Notes under the pieces: model-generated
What the model was told of the DNA's origin: nothing
What the model saw: the letters and a program-made list of their open reading frames with translations, nothing else
The model's database searches: none
Shown here: positions 7,446 to 16,090 of the stretch, in pieces
How the letters are laid out: each line of letters starts with the position of its first letter
Position numbering within the stretch: the stretch's first letter is position 1
Made by a program: the position numbers and the translations under genes
NCBI RefSeq assembly: GCF_000024185.1
Contig: NC_013790.1
Location: 767,501-831,500, forward strand
Source: Methanobrevibacter ruminantium M1
GTDB lineage: Archaea; Methanobacteriota; Methanobacteria; Methanobacteriales; Methanobacteriaceae
Direction: 5' to 3'
Length of the DNA: 64,000 nt

Positions 7446-8846
7446 TTAAATCATGCCTGTTACAAATAAGACCAGATTTGCAATACTTGCAGAACCGAGG
7501 TAAGTTCCGGAAATTACGATTATTGCTATAATGATTCCTTTCCAACCAATCTTTTTAAATTCCTCCCAATCGTTACCGATTGCAATACCGACATATGCTA
7601 AAAATGCAGTGCAGATTGTAGTTAACTCAATTTGAGAGACATAAGTTATTATAATGTCTGAAGTTGGAACTCCAGGAATGGCTAAAAAAATACCAAGTAA
7701 ACTTATATAAATGATTGATGGGATATCCCATGGAATTATCCTCTCAAGGCACATTCCGATAAGGGTAATAATTGAAATGATTAGCATTCCGATGAACACA
7801 TCAAGCAAAGGGGTATGATAACCTATGAAATTTCCAACTGTGCCGATGATTGAGAAAAGTACGAGGAAAGTGACCCATCTTTCAATCTTACCAGAACTCA
7901 AATCCTCAGAAGTAGCATATTTATCATCTTTTACTCCTTCAATAGCATATTCGTCATCAATGGTTCTCCCCTCACCTTTACCTATGATTGGAGATAACCA
8001 TTTATACAATTTTTCTGCAAGAGGCAGGGAAATGAATATGCACATGTAAATGCCTAAACAAAATGAAAGAATGTTACTGCATCCTGCAAAGGCCTCCAAT
8101 TGGGTAGCCATGGCAGGGTACATATGCACCAATGGAACCAATGCTGCAGCATTCATGCTTGCGCTTCCTATGCCTGAAGCCATTGCAAAGGCATATGGAT
8201 GGTAAGGTATGAGCGAAATGCATATGCTTGATAGGAAGCTGATAAAAGGAGTGCCGATAATGGATCCTATAACAAAAATGGCTAAAACTCCCCTTGTCTC
8301 AGGGGATTTGAAACCATACTTGTCGATAATGACTCCCAAGTTAGGTTCGCGGCAAATGGAACTTGCCATACCGATTACTTCTCTTCTAAATCCTAAAATC
8401 AAAGCAACGGGCAATGCTATAAGAGTGCCCAAATCCCCCAAAAGTTGTAAAATCAAGGAGGGGCCGACATTAAAAATAATATCAATGGATTGTCCGCTCG
8501 AAATAGCTAATTTAGCAATTAAAACTCCTATAAATAAAACCATTGCTCCTTCAGCTACCTTTGATTGCTTTTTACCTATAAATTTTATAGGTTTTGCTAA
8601 AAAAAGAGCCAAACCCATGATTAGGGCATATATTAAAGGCAATAATAAAACACTTATGGTATCAGTGATTCTAATCTCTTTAACTCCAATGGCCATTGAA
8701 ATGGCAACCAGAACAAAACAAACTATATGCAGGTTGTATTCCTTCCATGGGGGTCGTTTCTTAATAGCCCTGTCAGTTTTTCCCCTAAACGTTTCTTGCG
8801 GTTTATTATTTGATATAAGATCTCCTCCTGAGAAGAAATTTGGCAT
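7446..8846 (-). CDS. DUF3100 integral membrane protein
   Basis: A 466-residue hydrophobic protein with roughly ten or more membrane segments, recognisable as DUF3100. Conserved-looking loops include MASSICREPNLGVIIDKYGF and a small-residue region ASGIGSASMNAAALVPLVH. It may be a transporter, and the substrate is unknown. A charged loop of about 50 residues (GEGRTIDDEYAIEGVKDDKY) splits the membrane domain. It starts 7 bp after the PhoU-like gene, so both form one operon and the regulator may govern it. An SD-like GGAGGAGATC lies inside the coding sequence at codons 7-10, not before the ATG, so the start is not firmly settled. Confidence 0.8.
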   Translation of the reverse strand: MPNFFSGGDLISNNKPQETFRGKTDRAIKKRPPWKEYNLHIVCFVLVAISMAIGVKEIRITDTISVLLLPLIYALIMGLALFLAKPIKFIGKKQSKVAEGAMVLFIGVLIAKLAISSGQSIDIIFNVGPSLILQLLGDLGTLIALPVALILGFRREVIGMASSICREPNLGVIIDKYGFKSPETRGVLAIFVIGSIIGTPFISFLSSICISLIPYHPYAFAMASGIGSASMNAAALVPLVHMYPAMATQLEAFAGCSNILSFCLGIYMCIFISLPLAEKLYKWLSPIIGKGEGRTIDDEYAIEGVKDDKYATSEDLSSGKIERWVTFLVLFSIIGTVGNFIGYHTPLLDVFIGMLIISIITLIGMCLERIIPWDIPSIIYISLLGIFLAIPGVPTSDIIITYVSQIELTTICTAFLAYVGIAIGNDWEEFKKIGWKGIIIAIIVISGTYLGSASIANLVLFVTGMI

Positions 8847-8853
8847 TGTCTTT

Positions 8854-9747
8854 TTAAATTTTTTCTCTAAATGAACGTGGAGTTGTTGGCCTTGGAATAT
8901 CCTTATGGAATTCAGCAGCCAAATCCATAATTTCCACTGAGATATCGCCCATTCTTTCGAATGATTTCACTACACGGGATATGTAAATATAATAATTGGA
9001 CATTTCAATATCCTCAAAAGAAGTTTCAACCATTTGGTTGGCAATGAGATTCATGGCTTTTTGTTGAGTTTCATGAATTTTTTCTTCTGTATCCATCAAA
9101 TTTCCACGTGAGTCAATATTCCCATTAATAAAAGCATCAGTTGCATATGAAATAGATTTTTGTGCATATTTATGCATTTTTTTTAATATATCTAAAAGTT
9201 CATCGTCTACGGCAGTCTTCTCATTAATGACAAATTTGGCAATATGGCCTGAATAATCTCCAATGCGTTCATAATTGTATGCCGCTTCGCTGAACAATAA
9301 AATCTTGGAAAGTTTGGAATGGGGATCAACATCAACGACAGTTTCAACAGATGCGCGAACTTTTTCATACATATTATTTGTGGTAAAATCCAGTTTTAAA
9401 GCTTGTTCTGCCAAGTCCTTATCATTAGTTAAAATGGCATCGAAAGACATTTGGACCTGTTCTTTAACATGCTCGCTCATGCTGCTTAGCATGTTTTCAA
9501 TTAAAAAAAATGCGGAATGCTGTTTGAGATTGAAGATAGGGTCTGAAGAGCCATAAATTTCATCATATTTATTCAAGTCGATGACATAAGCCCTTTTGAC
9601 AATGTCTTCTTCAATTAATGGTTTAAGCAATTGAGTAACATATCTTCGACTAATCTTTAATTTTTCGGCAATTTCATCTTGAGTTGACGGTTTATCATAA
9701 AAAATAATATTCAAAATGTCTTCCAAAGTTTTATCGCTCCGCGCCAT
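8854..9747 (-). CDS. PhoU-family regulator with N-terminal winged helix
   Basis: A 297-residue protein in two parts. Residues 1-70 form a winged helix: DEIAEKLKISRRYVTQLLKP is the HTH, followed by a wing with VKRAYVIDL. Residues from about 80 are two PhoU-like three-helix units with the acidic signatures YNYERIGDYSGHIAKF and VVKSFERMGDISVEIMD. PhoU proteins modulate phosphate transport and signalling, and the HTH fusion implies direct DNA binding. A good SD (GAGAGGATTT) precedes the ATG. No Pst transporter is nearby; the partner gene is DUF3100. The upstream region has five TGTGAAT-type half-sites, so autoregulation is likely. Confidence 0.88.
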   Translation of the reverse strand: MARSDKTLEDILNIIFYDKPSTQDEIAEKLKISRRYVTQLLKPLIEEDIVKRAYVIDLNKYDEIYGSSDPIFNLKQHSAFFLIENMLSSMSEHVKEQVQMSFDAILTNDKDLAEQALKLDFTTNNMYEKVRASVETVVDVDPHSKLSKILLFSEAAYNYERIGDYSGHIAKFVINEKTAVDDELLDILKKMHKYAQKSISYATDAFINGNIDSRGNLMDTEEKIHETQQKAMNLIANQMVETSFEDIEMSNYYIYISRVVKSFERMGDISVEIMDLAAEFHKDIPRPTTPRSFREKI

Positions 9748-9801
9748 TGAAAATCCTCTCCATCAATCAAATTTAAAAAATTAACTTCAAAGAAATTTTA
9801 T

Positions 9802-9901
9802 TGTGAATGCAAATATTTTCACATTTGCCTATAATAAAAACAATGATTTTGGACTATTTAAACTTTGCTAAAATGTGAATTTTTATTCACAAAAAGTGAA
9901 T
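9802..9901. promoter_or_regulatory. Cluster of TGTGAAT/ATTCACA half-sites upstream of the PhoU operon
   Basis: Five half-sites lie in 100 bp: TGTGAAT 9802-9808, TTTCACA 9817-9823, TGTGAAT 9874-9880, ATTCACA 9885-9891 and AGTGAAT 9895-9901. The middle pair makes an 18-bp dyad with a 4-nt spacer. The cluster lies 55-155 bp upstream of the minus-strand PhoU start. The HTH-PhoU protein is the obvious candidate binder (inference). Confidence 0.6.
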
Positions 9902-10474
9902 AATATTAGGTGAAAAACATATTTCAAAAATCCGGATTTCAGATAATGGGAATAAAAAATAATGAAAAAATATTTAAACGAAATAAAAAGACATGGGAGT
10001 TTTAATATGTTTGCATTGAAAGAATTATCCCATTTCAAAAACATTATCAAAAAAAAGATTTCATTATTTCCAGTAATATTCTCATTATATTATTTATTAT
10101 ATTTTTTATATAAAACAAGTAATAAAATTTTTGAAATATCGGGTAAATTTAAAAGTAATAAAAATATATACTTCTTTGTTTTATATTATAATTAGAGAGC
10201 TAAAAGTAGTAAATATTTTGTATAGTATACGGGCAAAATATTAAATTAATTATTTTTTATAAAAAGAGTAATTATCAATAAATACTTTATAGTGATGATG
10301 TGTAAATAAAAAAGCGCTTTTAATTGATTAAAACATAAAATAATAATTTTATAGTTATAATCAAAATAAAAGCTTTTAACTATTTTTGAATAAATTTAGA
10401 ACTAATAATTTTTATATGGAGATTATTCTTAATGGATTTTAGATCATTAAGTCTAATATAAACTTTTTTTAAAT
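9902..10474. other. Gene-poor spacer
   Basis: AT-rich spacer of about 570 bp. It contains a doubtful 77-codon frame (9962-10195, Lys/Phe/Tyr-rich, one hydrophobic stretch, no clear SD), a 29-bp block (10101-10129) shared with 7228-7256, and copy B of the intergenic repeat. I would not call a gene here. Confidence 0.55.
10182..10236 (+). repeat. Intergenic direct repeat, copy B
   Basis: Same orientation as copy A at 6876-6930, sharing ATATTATAAT, then AGCTAAAAGTA, then TTTGTATAGTATACGGGCAA, with differences in the short spacers. About 3.3 kb separates the copies, which enclose DUF3100 and PhoU. Confidence 0.75.
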
Positions 10475-12409
10475 TCAGAATTTCTCCAAGATCTTACCAT
10501 AGACCTTTTTCAGTTCAGGACTAGAGTTCTCATACATTCTTTTTATAATGAGCTCAGGTGTACTCTTAGCCAAATAATTCATCTTAGGGGTCCTATCCAC
10601 AATCAGATTATAATTCTCATCCAATCCAGTTGCCTCAATACCATCCACCCTAATGTCTGTATACTTCATAAGCTCATTAGCCATATGGGTTACAATGATT
10701 GCAAAGGAATTGCTGTCCTTTATCATCTCAATAAAGCTTGAAATGATCTTTACAGCGGCTTCCAATTCTGTAATTCCCTCAAGTTCATCAAGAAGAACCA
10801 ATTTTTCACAGTCGCTTGTCACAATTGGCATAAACACATTAAGGAATGATTCAAATGCTCCGGCATCCAATGATCTCTTTTTAGAGAAGTGATAAATCTC
10901 ATCCAATAATTTTATCTTAGCCATATTTGCCGGAACTGGAAGGCCCATCTGTGCAAGAATCGCTATCTGGCTGATTGTCTCAAGAAGTGTTGTCTTTCCA
11001 CCACTGTTTGCTCCAGTTAAAAGCGCCACATTCTCCTGCTCATTCAATTTATAATCTATCCTTTGAATCTCTCCATTCTCATTATCTTCCTCTGTCTCCT
11101 TAAGGCATAATTCCAAATGAAGGGCTCCTTCAAGAGCATATTCGTTTGAAAATTCAGGAGCATTAAGCTTATAATGGTATGCAAAGCTTCCTAGGGCATA
11201 TTCAAAGTCAAATTCAATTGTTTCCTTAACCTCCCTTTCGGCCTGCTCCTTAATGAGAGCCAAATGTTCGGCAGCAGTGATTTTCATGTCAAAATAGTTG
11301 TTCTCGCTGCTTGAGAGAATCTCCATCTTGATTCTCTCCATCTCCATATCATCAATTTCAATAGGATATTTTTTGATGAATGGATCAAAGTCAATTCCAC
11401 TTTTTGCCTTTATGTTCTCTTTTGATTTAGACAAGATTTCGTCAAATATTTTCTCTATCTTAGGGGGCAAGGCATTATTTAATAAGTCAAGGACTTCATC
11501 TCCTTCAAGGTCAACATTGTGTATCCTAGTTTTAAGTTCCTCATCAATATAGGTCTTTTCTTCCTGAACGATTCCATCCAAGTCAATCTCTTGGGTCTTG
11601 TAATTGTCAAGTTCCTCTAAGACCGGACCAACATCCTCCAAGACAGTGCTTTCACCTAGGATCTTTCGGATTTTACAAACATTCTCAAAGAGTTCCCTGT
11701 TTTCCTTGAAGTAATCTAAAATAATCTCAGGCACAAGCTGGTAGTCTTCAGCTTCCTTGCTTATCATGATGAGGTTAGGCATGTCTCCAAAGTCGAGTAT
11801 CCCTTCAGAGTAGATGTAATAGACAAGCTCATATCCGCTGATTTCCTCCTTGAAGAATGGTGAATCGGAGGCAGTTAGGATTGTATAGTATTTGTTCAGT
11901 CCAAGGTCCATTAGATAATCGCTATCCTCAGCGCTTTCAACAAGTATTGCCTTGCTGGCATCGTAGTTTGCCTTTGCATTCTTTGGCTCATGGAGATTTC
12001 TCATCAGCTTGTTCAGCTCATCAAGAGGCAGTTTGCTGACTCTTTCCTTAGCGCTCATGACAAATGAAAGCCTTTCGGCAATAATGAATTCATCCTTTAT
12101 TGGAGCTAAAAGCAAGATTCTGTTTTTAGAGTAGTTTGTATTTGAATATTTGAGGATTTTTTCAATGATTTCTTCATATAGCTGAATTGCACGTTCGCTT
12201 TTTAAAAACTTCTGTGCAGGATTTCCCAATAATTGGTTCATTATTTCAATCGCCTTTCTTTGGCTTATTCCTTCAATTTGGATAAGTCTTTCAAGATCAA
12301 GCTCATTTATGACCCGGTTAAGTTCCTCTTCTCCTCCAAGGTTTAGCAAAATCTTTTGGGACAGCTTATCTCCAATTCCTTTTATGTTCTGTAATTCGCT
12401 TCCTTCCAT
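10475..12409 (-). CDS. MutS-related ATPase with helix-hairpin-helix N-terminus
   Basis: A 644-residue protein. Residues 1-60 hold helix-hairpin-helix motifs (LQNIKGIGDKLSQKILLNLG; IQIEGISQRKAIEIMNQLLG), which suggest binding to DNA backbone. The C-terminal third is a MutS-type ABC ATPase: Walker A GANSGGKTT at 466-474, Walker B KLVLLDELEG at 536-545, and an H-loop-like IIVTHMANEL. The mismatch-recognition domain of MutS1 is absent, and I see no Smr domain of MutS2. It therefore belongs to the archaeal MutS-like group of uncertain role, plausibly in recombination or repair intermediates. Its upstream spacer contains an element also found upstream of mcm. Confidence 0.85.
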   Translation of the reverse strand: MEGSELQNIKGIGDKLSQKILLNLGGEEELNRVINELDLERLIQIEGISQRKAIEIMNQLLGNPAQKFLKSERAIQLYEEIIEKILKYSNTNYSKNRILLLAPIKDEFIIAERLSFVMSAKERVSKLPLDELNKLMRNLHEPKNAKANYDASKAILVESAEDSDYLMDLGLNKYYTILTASDSPFFKEEISGYELVYYIYSEGILDFGDMPNLIMISKEAEDYQLVPEIILDYFKENRELFENVCKIRKILGESTVLEDVGPVLEELDNYKTQEIDLDGIVQEEKTYIDEELKTRIHNVDLEGDEVLDLLNNALPPKIEKIFDEILSKSKENIKAKSGIDFDPFIKKYPIEIDDMEMERIKMEILSSSENNYFDMKITAAEHLALIKEQAEREVKETIEFDFEYALGSFAYHYKLNAPEFSNEYALEGALHLELCLKETEEDNENGEIQRIDYKLNEQENVALLTGANSGGKTTLLETISQIAILAQMGLPVPANMAKIKLLDEIYHFSKKRSLDAGAFESFLNVFMPIVTSDCEKLVLLDELEGITELEAAVKIISSFIEMIKDSNSFAIIVTHMANELMKYTDIRVDGIEATGLDENYNLIVDRTPKMNYLAKSTPELIIKRMYENSSPELKKVYGKILEKF

Positions 12410-12762
12410 AATAATTCCTCAAATTTATTACTTTAGGCTCTTTTATTTCTATCTTGTCATTTTGGCTCTTTTAAAGAATGCTATTCTTTTTAAAAATTAA
12501 TAAGATTGATCTAATCTGTTTTTCATGAAAACCTATTAAGATTTAATTAAATTAATTAATTAATCAATTTATATTTTGATAAGATTCAAATATTGTAATT
12601 TCTATTTTAATTCATTAAGTAATATCCTTTATAATTTTTATTATATTTTAAATCTTTTGTTTTTTCGAAGATTATGATATTTTTCACATCAAAATTGATG
12701 TGACTTCGTAAATGTTTAGTGCATTATAATAATTATTTTTAGTTTTTATGAAATTTTAATAA
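12410..12762. other. Spacer with TCACATCA dyad element
   Basis: No gene is visible. Apart from AT-rich sequence it holds the element at 12684-12711 described separately. Confidence 0.6.
12684..12711 (-). promoter_or_regulatory. TCACATCA dyad followed by CTTCGTAA, shared with the mcm upstream region
   Basis: TCACATCA, AAAT, TGATGTGA form an almost perfect dyad (12684-12703), followed by CTTCGTAA. A sister element at 25278-25305 shares TTTTTCACATCAAAATTG and TTCGTAA. On the minus strand both lie upstream of a DNA-maintenance gene, here the MutS-related ATPase. It is about 275 bp from that start, so it could also be a terminator-side structure. Confidence 0.45.
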
Positions 12763-15700
12763 TTATTTTAATCCTATATCAAAATTTGCTTTAGTCAATT
12801 GCTCTGAATGTTTATTGATAATTTCTTTAAACTCACCTAGGTCATAATCATCATTATCTAGGGAATCCCTATAAACCATTCCAATATCCCTAATATAATC
12901 AATGCCCTTCCATCTGCAGTCAATGGAATAGTTTTTGATTCCAATTGACTTCAAGTAATCAATCTCATCAATCAGGCAAAACTCCTCTGAGTTTAGAATA
13001 ATCAGATTATCCTCATTTATGCTTGTTCTTATTGGGTAATATTGATCCTTTCTGTTTTTTAGGTAAAACTCATTTGAAGAGATGTCCATTTTATCCCTTC
13101 TCATCTTCTTATTATATTTGTCGATTAGCTTCAATTGTTTTTTGGAAATAAGTTCCTTTCTTGTGGTCATGGCTTCAATCTTTCCATGAACCAAGATTTC
13201 CATTTCAGATAATCCCTCATTGTTTTTGTTTGTATAATAGTCTTCCATTAATTTTTCAATATTCTTCTTATATAACTCGGGTGATATGCATAATGTCTTA
13301 TAATTTTTTAATTCCATAACACTATATGCATTATATACATTTAACGGATAATTTCCATAAAGTTCTAGCTTAAACTTATCTTTTAATGAATCGTCTAATC
13401 CAATTAAACTAGTCATAATATTAATGTGCAAATTCATTTTATTTAGTATGCCTAATATCTTTACTATTGATTCCTTGGATTGCTTATGTGCAATGTCTGG
13501 CAATTTCCATATGAGTTCATAGTCTTGGTCTTGGGCCAAGTTGATTGCAGACTTTAGGAAGTTAACACAGTAGCTTATGTTAAGTTCTTTTGAGTCATTT
13601 GGGTTGTAGTTTTCTATTCTATCCTTTGTAATTTCATCCAGTCTTCTATTTGGCGGTATTTCTAAATAGATTCTATTGAATAGAGTATTTGAAAGATCAT
13701 TGATTTTATTTATTTCCTTTAAGCTTTCTAGGCTATTTATGTAGATGGATAGATTTTTTGAATTCTTATTCTTATTTTCCAATTTGGCATTGGATTTTAA
13801 ATCATTGTTTTCTTGTTCTGATTTAACTTTGGCCTTTAAATCAATCTTTCTATCCAGTTCTTTAGACAACTCCTTAATGTTTTCTTCTGCAATTTTTATA
13901 TCTTCATCAGTAGGAATGTATGAATTAATTACTTCCTCTTCAAGCTTGTCAAAGAATTCTCTTCTAAGCTCATTTATTCCGCTTATTGGTGTGAATAGGC
14001 TTTTATTGTTGTTTACTGTAATCTTTTCGATATAATAAGGGAGGTCTCCTATCTTCATCAATTGCTTTTTGATGGTCTCATTTGTAATAGGCTTTTTGAT
14101 TGCCTCTTCCCATGGCATTTCCCCTCTTATTTTAAGGGTGATTACCTTTCCATTGTCCAATTTAAGGTTTCCTTTTAGGTGAGGGTAATTGTCGCTGTCT
14201 ATTCTAAAGTAGAGTTCCAGATTGGATTTCTTTATCATATGCTTGGACTTGTCGCTTTTTAGATTCTTGACTTCATTTATCAGGGAGTTTCTCTTTGTAA
14301 GGTATACCTTTGAGCCCTTCTCAAGAGGAAATGGGATTCTTTTGTTCTCCCTAACTCTTTTTATAACAAGTAGTTTGCCTTCTATGTCCTTGTCCTTTTC
14401 CCTTTTTCTCCAATGCTTGTCTTTGGAATCTTTTAGGACAGGCTTTGAGGATATGTCAAATCCATAAGTCTGAATGATTGAATGATAGTTTTCATCATTT
14501 TCCATCCTTTTTATTTTCTTTTTATTTTTATCTTTCTTATTTGATTTGGATTCATTTTGTTTATTTTTATTGTTTTTATTAGATTTATTGTTTCTTTCAT
14601 CAGAGTTTTCTCTATTGATTCTGCTTTCTATTAATATTCCATCTCCTTTTTCGGGAATGTGAATTAAATTGTCATTTAATAGGATATGAATCTCTTCTGT
14701 TTGAGGATTGTATCTGTGAATATTTCCAATATATAATCCCTGATGGCCAGGTTTCTTTCTGTTCATGATCATAGGATTGTTTTTTGGAATAAGATGACCT
14801 GCCGTAAACTCCCTATTGAAGACCAGTCCTAATTCTTCCTCTGAATTTCTGTTTTCTTCCTTTTGAATCTTCTTAAGGCTTTCTATCTTTTCCTTATCCT
14901 CTATCTTTTTTAAGTCTGATTTTCTTCCTTTCTTTCCCTTTTTGGTTTTTTTGATTGATTCATTTATGTTTCTATTCAATGACTTTGAGGTCTTGTCGTA
15001 TCTTAATCTGTTAAGTCTTTTTCTGTAGTTCTTAACTACAGTTGCCACATAGTCTGTGCTTCTCATTCGCCCTTCTATCTTTAGGCTATCAATGCCTAAA
15101 TTTACGATTTCATCAAGGTTTTCATATAATGACAGGTCCCTTGGGGATAAAAGATAGTTTCCTTCGTTCTTTGGACTGATTCTTTTGCTTTTGTTTATGG
15201 ACAGTTCATATTGCTCCCTACAGGGCTGTGCGCATCTTCCGCGGTTTCCGCTTCTTCCTCCTTGAAGAGAGGATAGGAGGCAATGGCCTGAATATGAATA
15301 GCATAGCGCTCCATGTGCAAATATCTCTATTTCAATTCCTAAGGAATGGGCATATTCCACTATTTCCTTAAGCTCTCTCATCTCAATTTCCCTTGGAAGG
15401 ACTATTCTTTTTATATTGTGATCGTAGGCCCATTTGATGCCCTCTATATTGTGGAGGTTCATTTGGGTGGAAGCATGTATATTGAGTTTTGGAATATGTT
15501 TGTTTATTATATTTATTAGTCCGATGTCTTGAACAAGTACTGCATCAACTCCCATTTTGTATAATTGGAGCAAATATTCGCTTACTTTCTTCAGTTCACC
15601 TTCCTTGATTAGGGTGTTTACTGTTACATAGGCCTTGACATTATGCAAATGGGCATATTTGATCGCTTCTCTTATTTCGGGAAGGGAGAAGTTTTCAGCA

Positions 15701-15816
15701 TACTTTCTAGCACCATAGTTCTCTCCAGAGAGGTATATTGAGTTTGCGCCAGATAAGATGGCAGTCTTTAAGTGTTCAGCACTTCCAACAGGGGCTAATA
15801 ATTCAGGCAATTTCAT
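12763..15816 (-). CDS. U32 peptidase-family protein (long form with lysine-rich insertions)
   Basis: A U32-family protein of 1,017 residues. The N-terminal TIM-barrel-like domain has the family signature AHGALCYSYSGHC, followed by GRSGNRGRCAQPCREQY, with cysteines at about 172, 179, 195 and 199. C-terminal modules follow. U32 proteins include tRNA and rRNA hydroxylation factors (TrhP, RlhA) and proteases; which applies here is unknown. Compared with the adjacent paralogue it carries lysine/asparagine-rich inserts near residues 273-328 and around 400-450, which look disordered. I chose the ATG at 15816, preceded by GAGGAATAAT, over an upstream TTG at 15828. Confidence 0.9.
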   Translation of the reverse strand: MKLPELLAPVGSAEHLKTAILSGANSIYLSGENYGARKYAENFSLPEIREAIKYAHLHNVKAYVTVNTLIKEGELKKVSEYLLQLYKMGVDAVLVQDIGLINIINKHIPKLNIHASTQMNLHNIEGIKWAYDHNIKRIVLPREIEMRELKEIVEYAHSLGIEIEIFAHGALCYSYSGHCLLSSLQGGRSGNRGRCAQPCREQYELSINKSKRISPKNEGNYLLSPRDLSLYENLDEIVNLGIDSLKIEGRMRSTDYVATVVKNYRKRLNRLRYDKTSKSLNRNINESIKKTKKGKKGRKSDLKKIEDKEKIESLKKIQKEENRNSEEELGLVFNREFTAGHLIPKNNPMIMNRKKPGHQGLYIGNIHRYNPQTEEIHILLNDNLIHIPEKGDGILIESRINRENSDERNNKSNKNNKNKQNESKSNKKDKNKKKIKRMENDENYHSIIQTYGFDISSKPVLKDSKDKHWRKREKDKDIEGKLLVIKRVRENKRIPFPLEKGSKVYLTKRNSLINEVKNLKSDKSKHMIKKSNLELYFRIDSDNYPHLKGNLKLDNGKVITLKIRGEMPWEEAIKKPITNETIKKQLMKIGDLPYYIEKITVNNNKSLFTPISGINELRREFFDKLEEEVINSYIPTDEDIKIAEENIKELSKELDRKIDLKAKVKSEQENNDLKSNAKLENKNKNSKNLSIYINSLESLKEINKINDLSNTLFNRIYLEIPPNRRLDEITKDRIENYNPNDSKELNISYCVNFLKSAINLAQDQDYELIWKLPDIAHKQSKESIVKILGILNKMNLHINIMTSLIGLDDSLKDKFKLELYGNYPLNVYNAYSVMELKNYKTLCISPELYKKNIEKLMEDYYTNKNNEGLSEMEILVHGKIEAMTTRKELISKKQLKLIDKYNKKMRRDKMDISSNEFYLKNRKDQYYPIRTSINEDNLIILNSEEFCLIDEIDYLKSIGIKNYSIDCRWKGIDYIRDIGMVYRDSLDNDDYDLGEFKEIINKHSEQLTKANFDIGLK

Positions 15817-15888
15817 ATTATTCCTCAAAATTGATAATCTTTTGTTTTATGGGGATTGTAACTAATTATTTTTGATTCTCTTGCTTTC

Positions 15889-16076
15889 TTTTAGTTTAAA
15901 CTTTTTTCTTTATTTTTCCTTTTAGTTTAATTTTCTTTTAGTTTAAACTTTTTTCTTTATTTTTCCTTTTAGTTTAATTTTCTTTTAGTTTAAACTTTTT
16001 TCTTTATTTTTCCTTTTAGTTTAATTTTCTTTTAGTTTAAACTTTTTTCTTTATTTTTCCTTTTAGTTTAATTTTT
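15889..16076. repeat. Four tandem copies of a 47-bp repeat between the U32 genes
   Basis: The unit begins TTTTAGTTTAAAC and starts at 15889, 15936, 15983 and 16030, an exact 47-bp period. Each unit contains TTTTAGTTTAA twice and long pyrimidine runs. It fills the spacer between the two U32 genes. It may work as a transcription terminator for the upstream gene or simply be slippage product. It is not a CRISPR: there are no spacers. Confidence 0.9.
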
Positions 16077-16090
16077 TCCATTACTAATCT

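Noticed and set aside
9962-10195. 77-codon plus-strand frame
   Set aside because: Low-complexity Lys/Phe/Tyr-rich composition, no SD, and part of it is a sequence repeated in another spacer (7228-7256).
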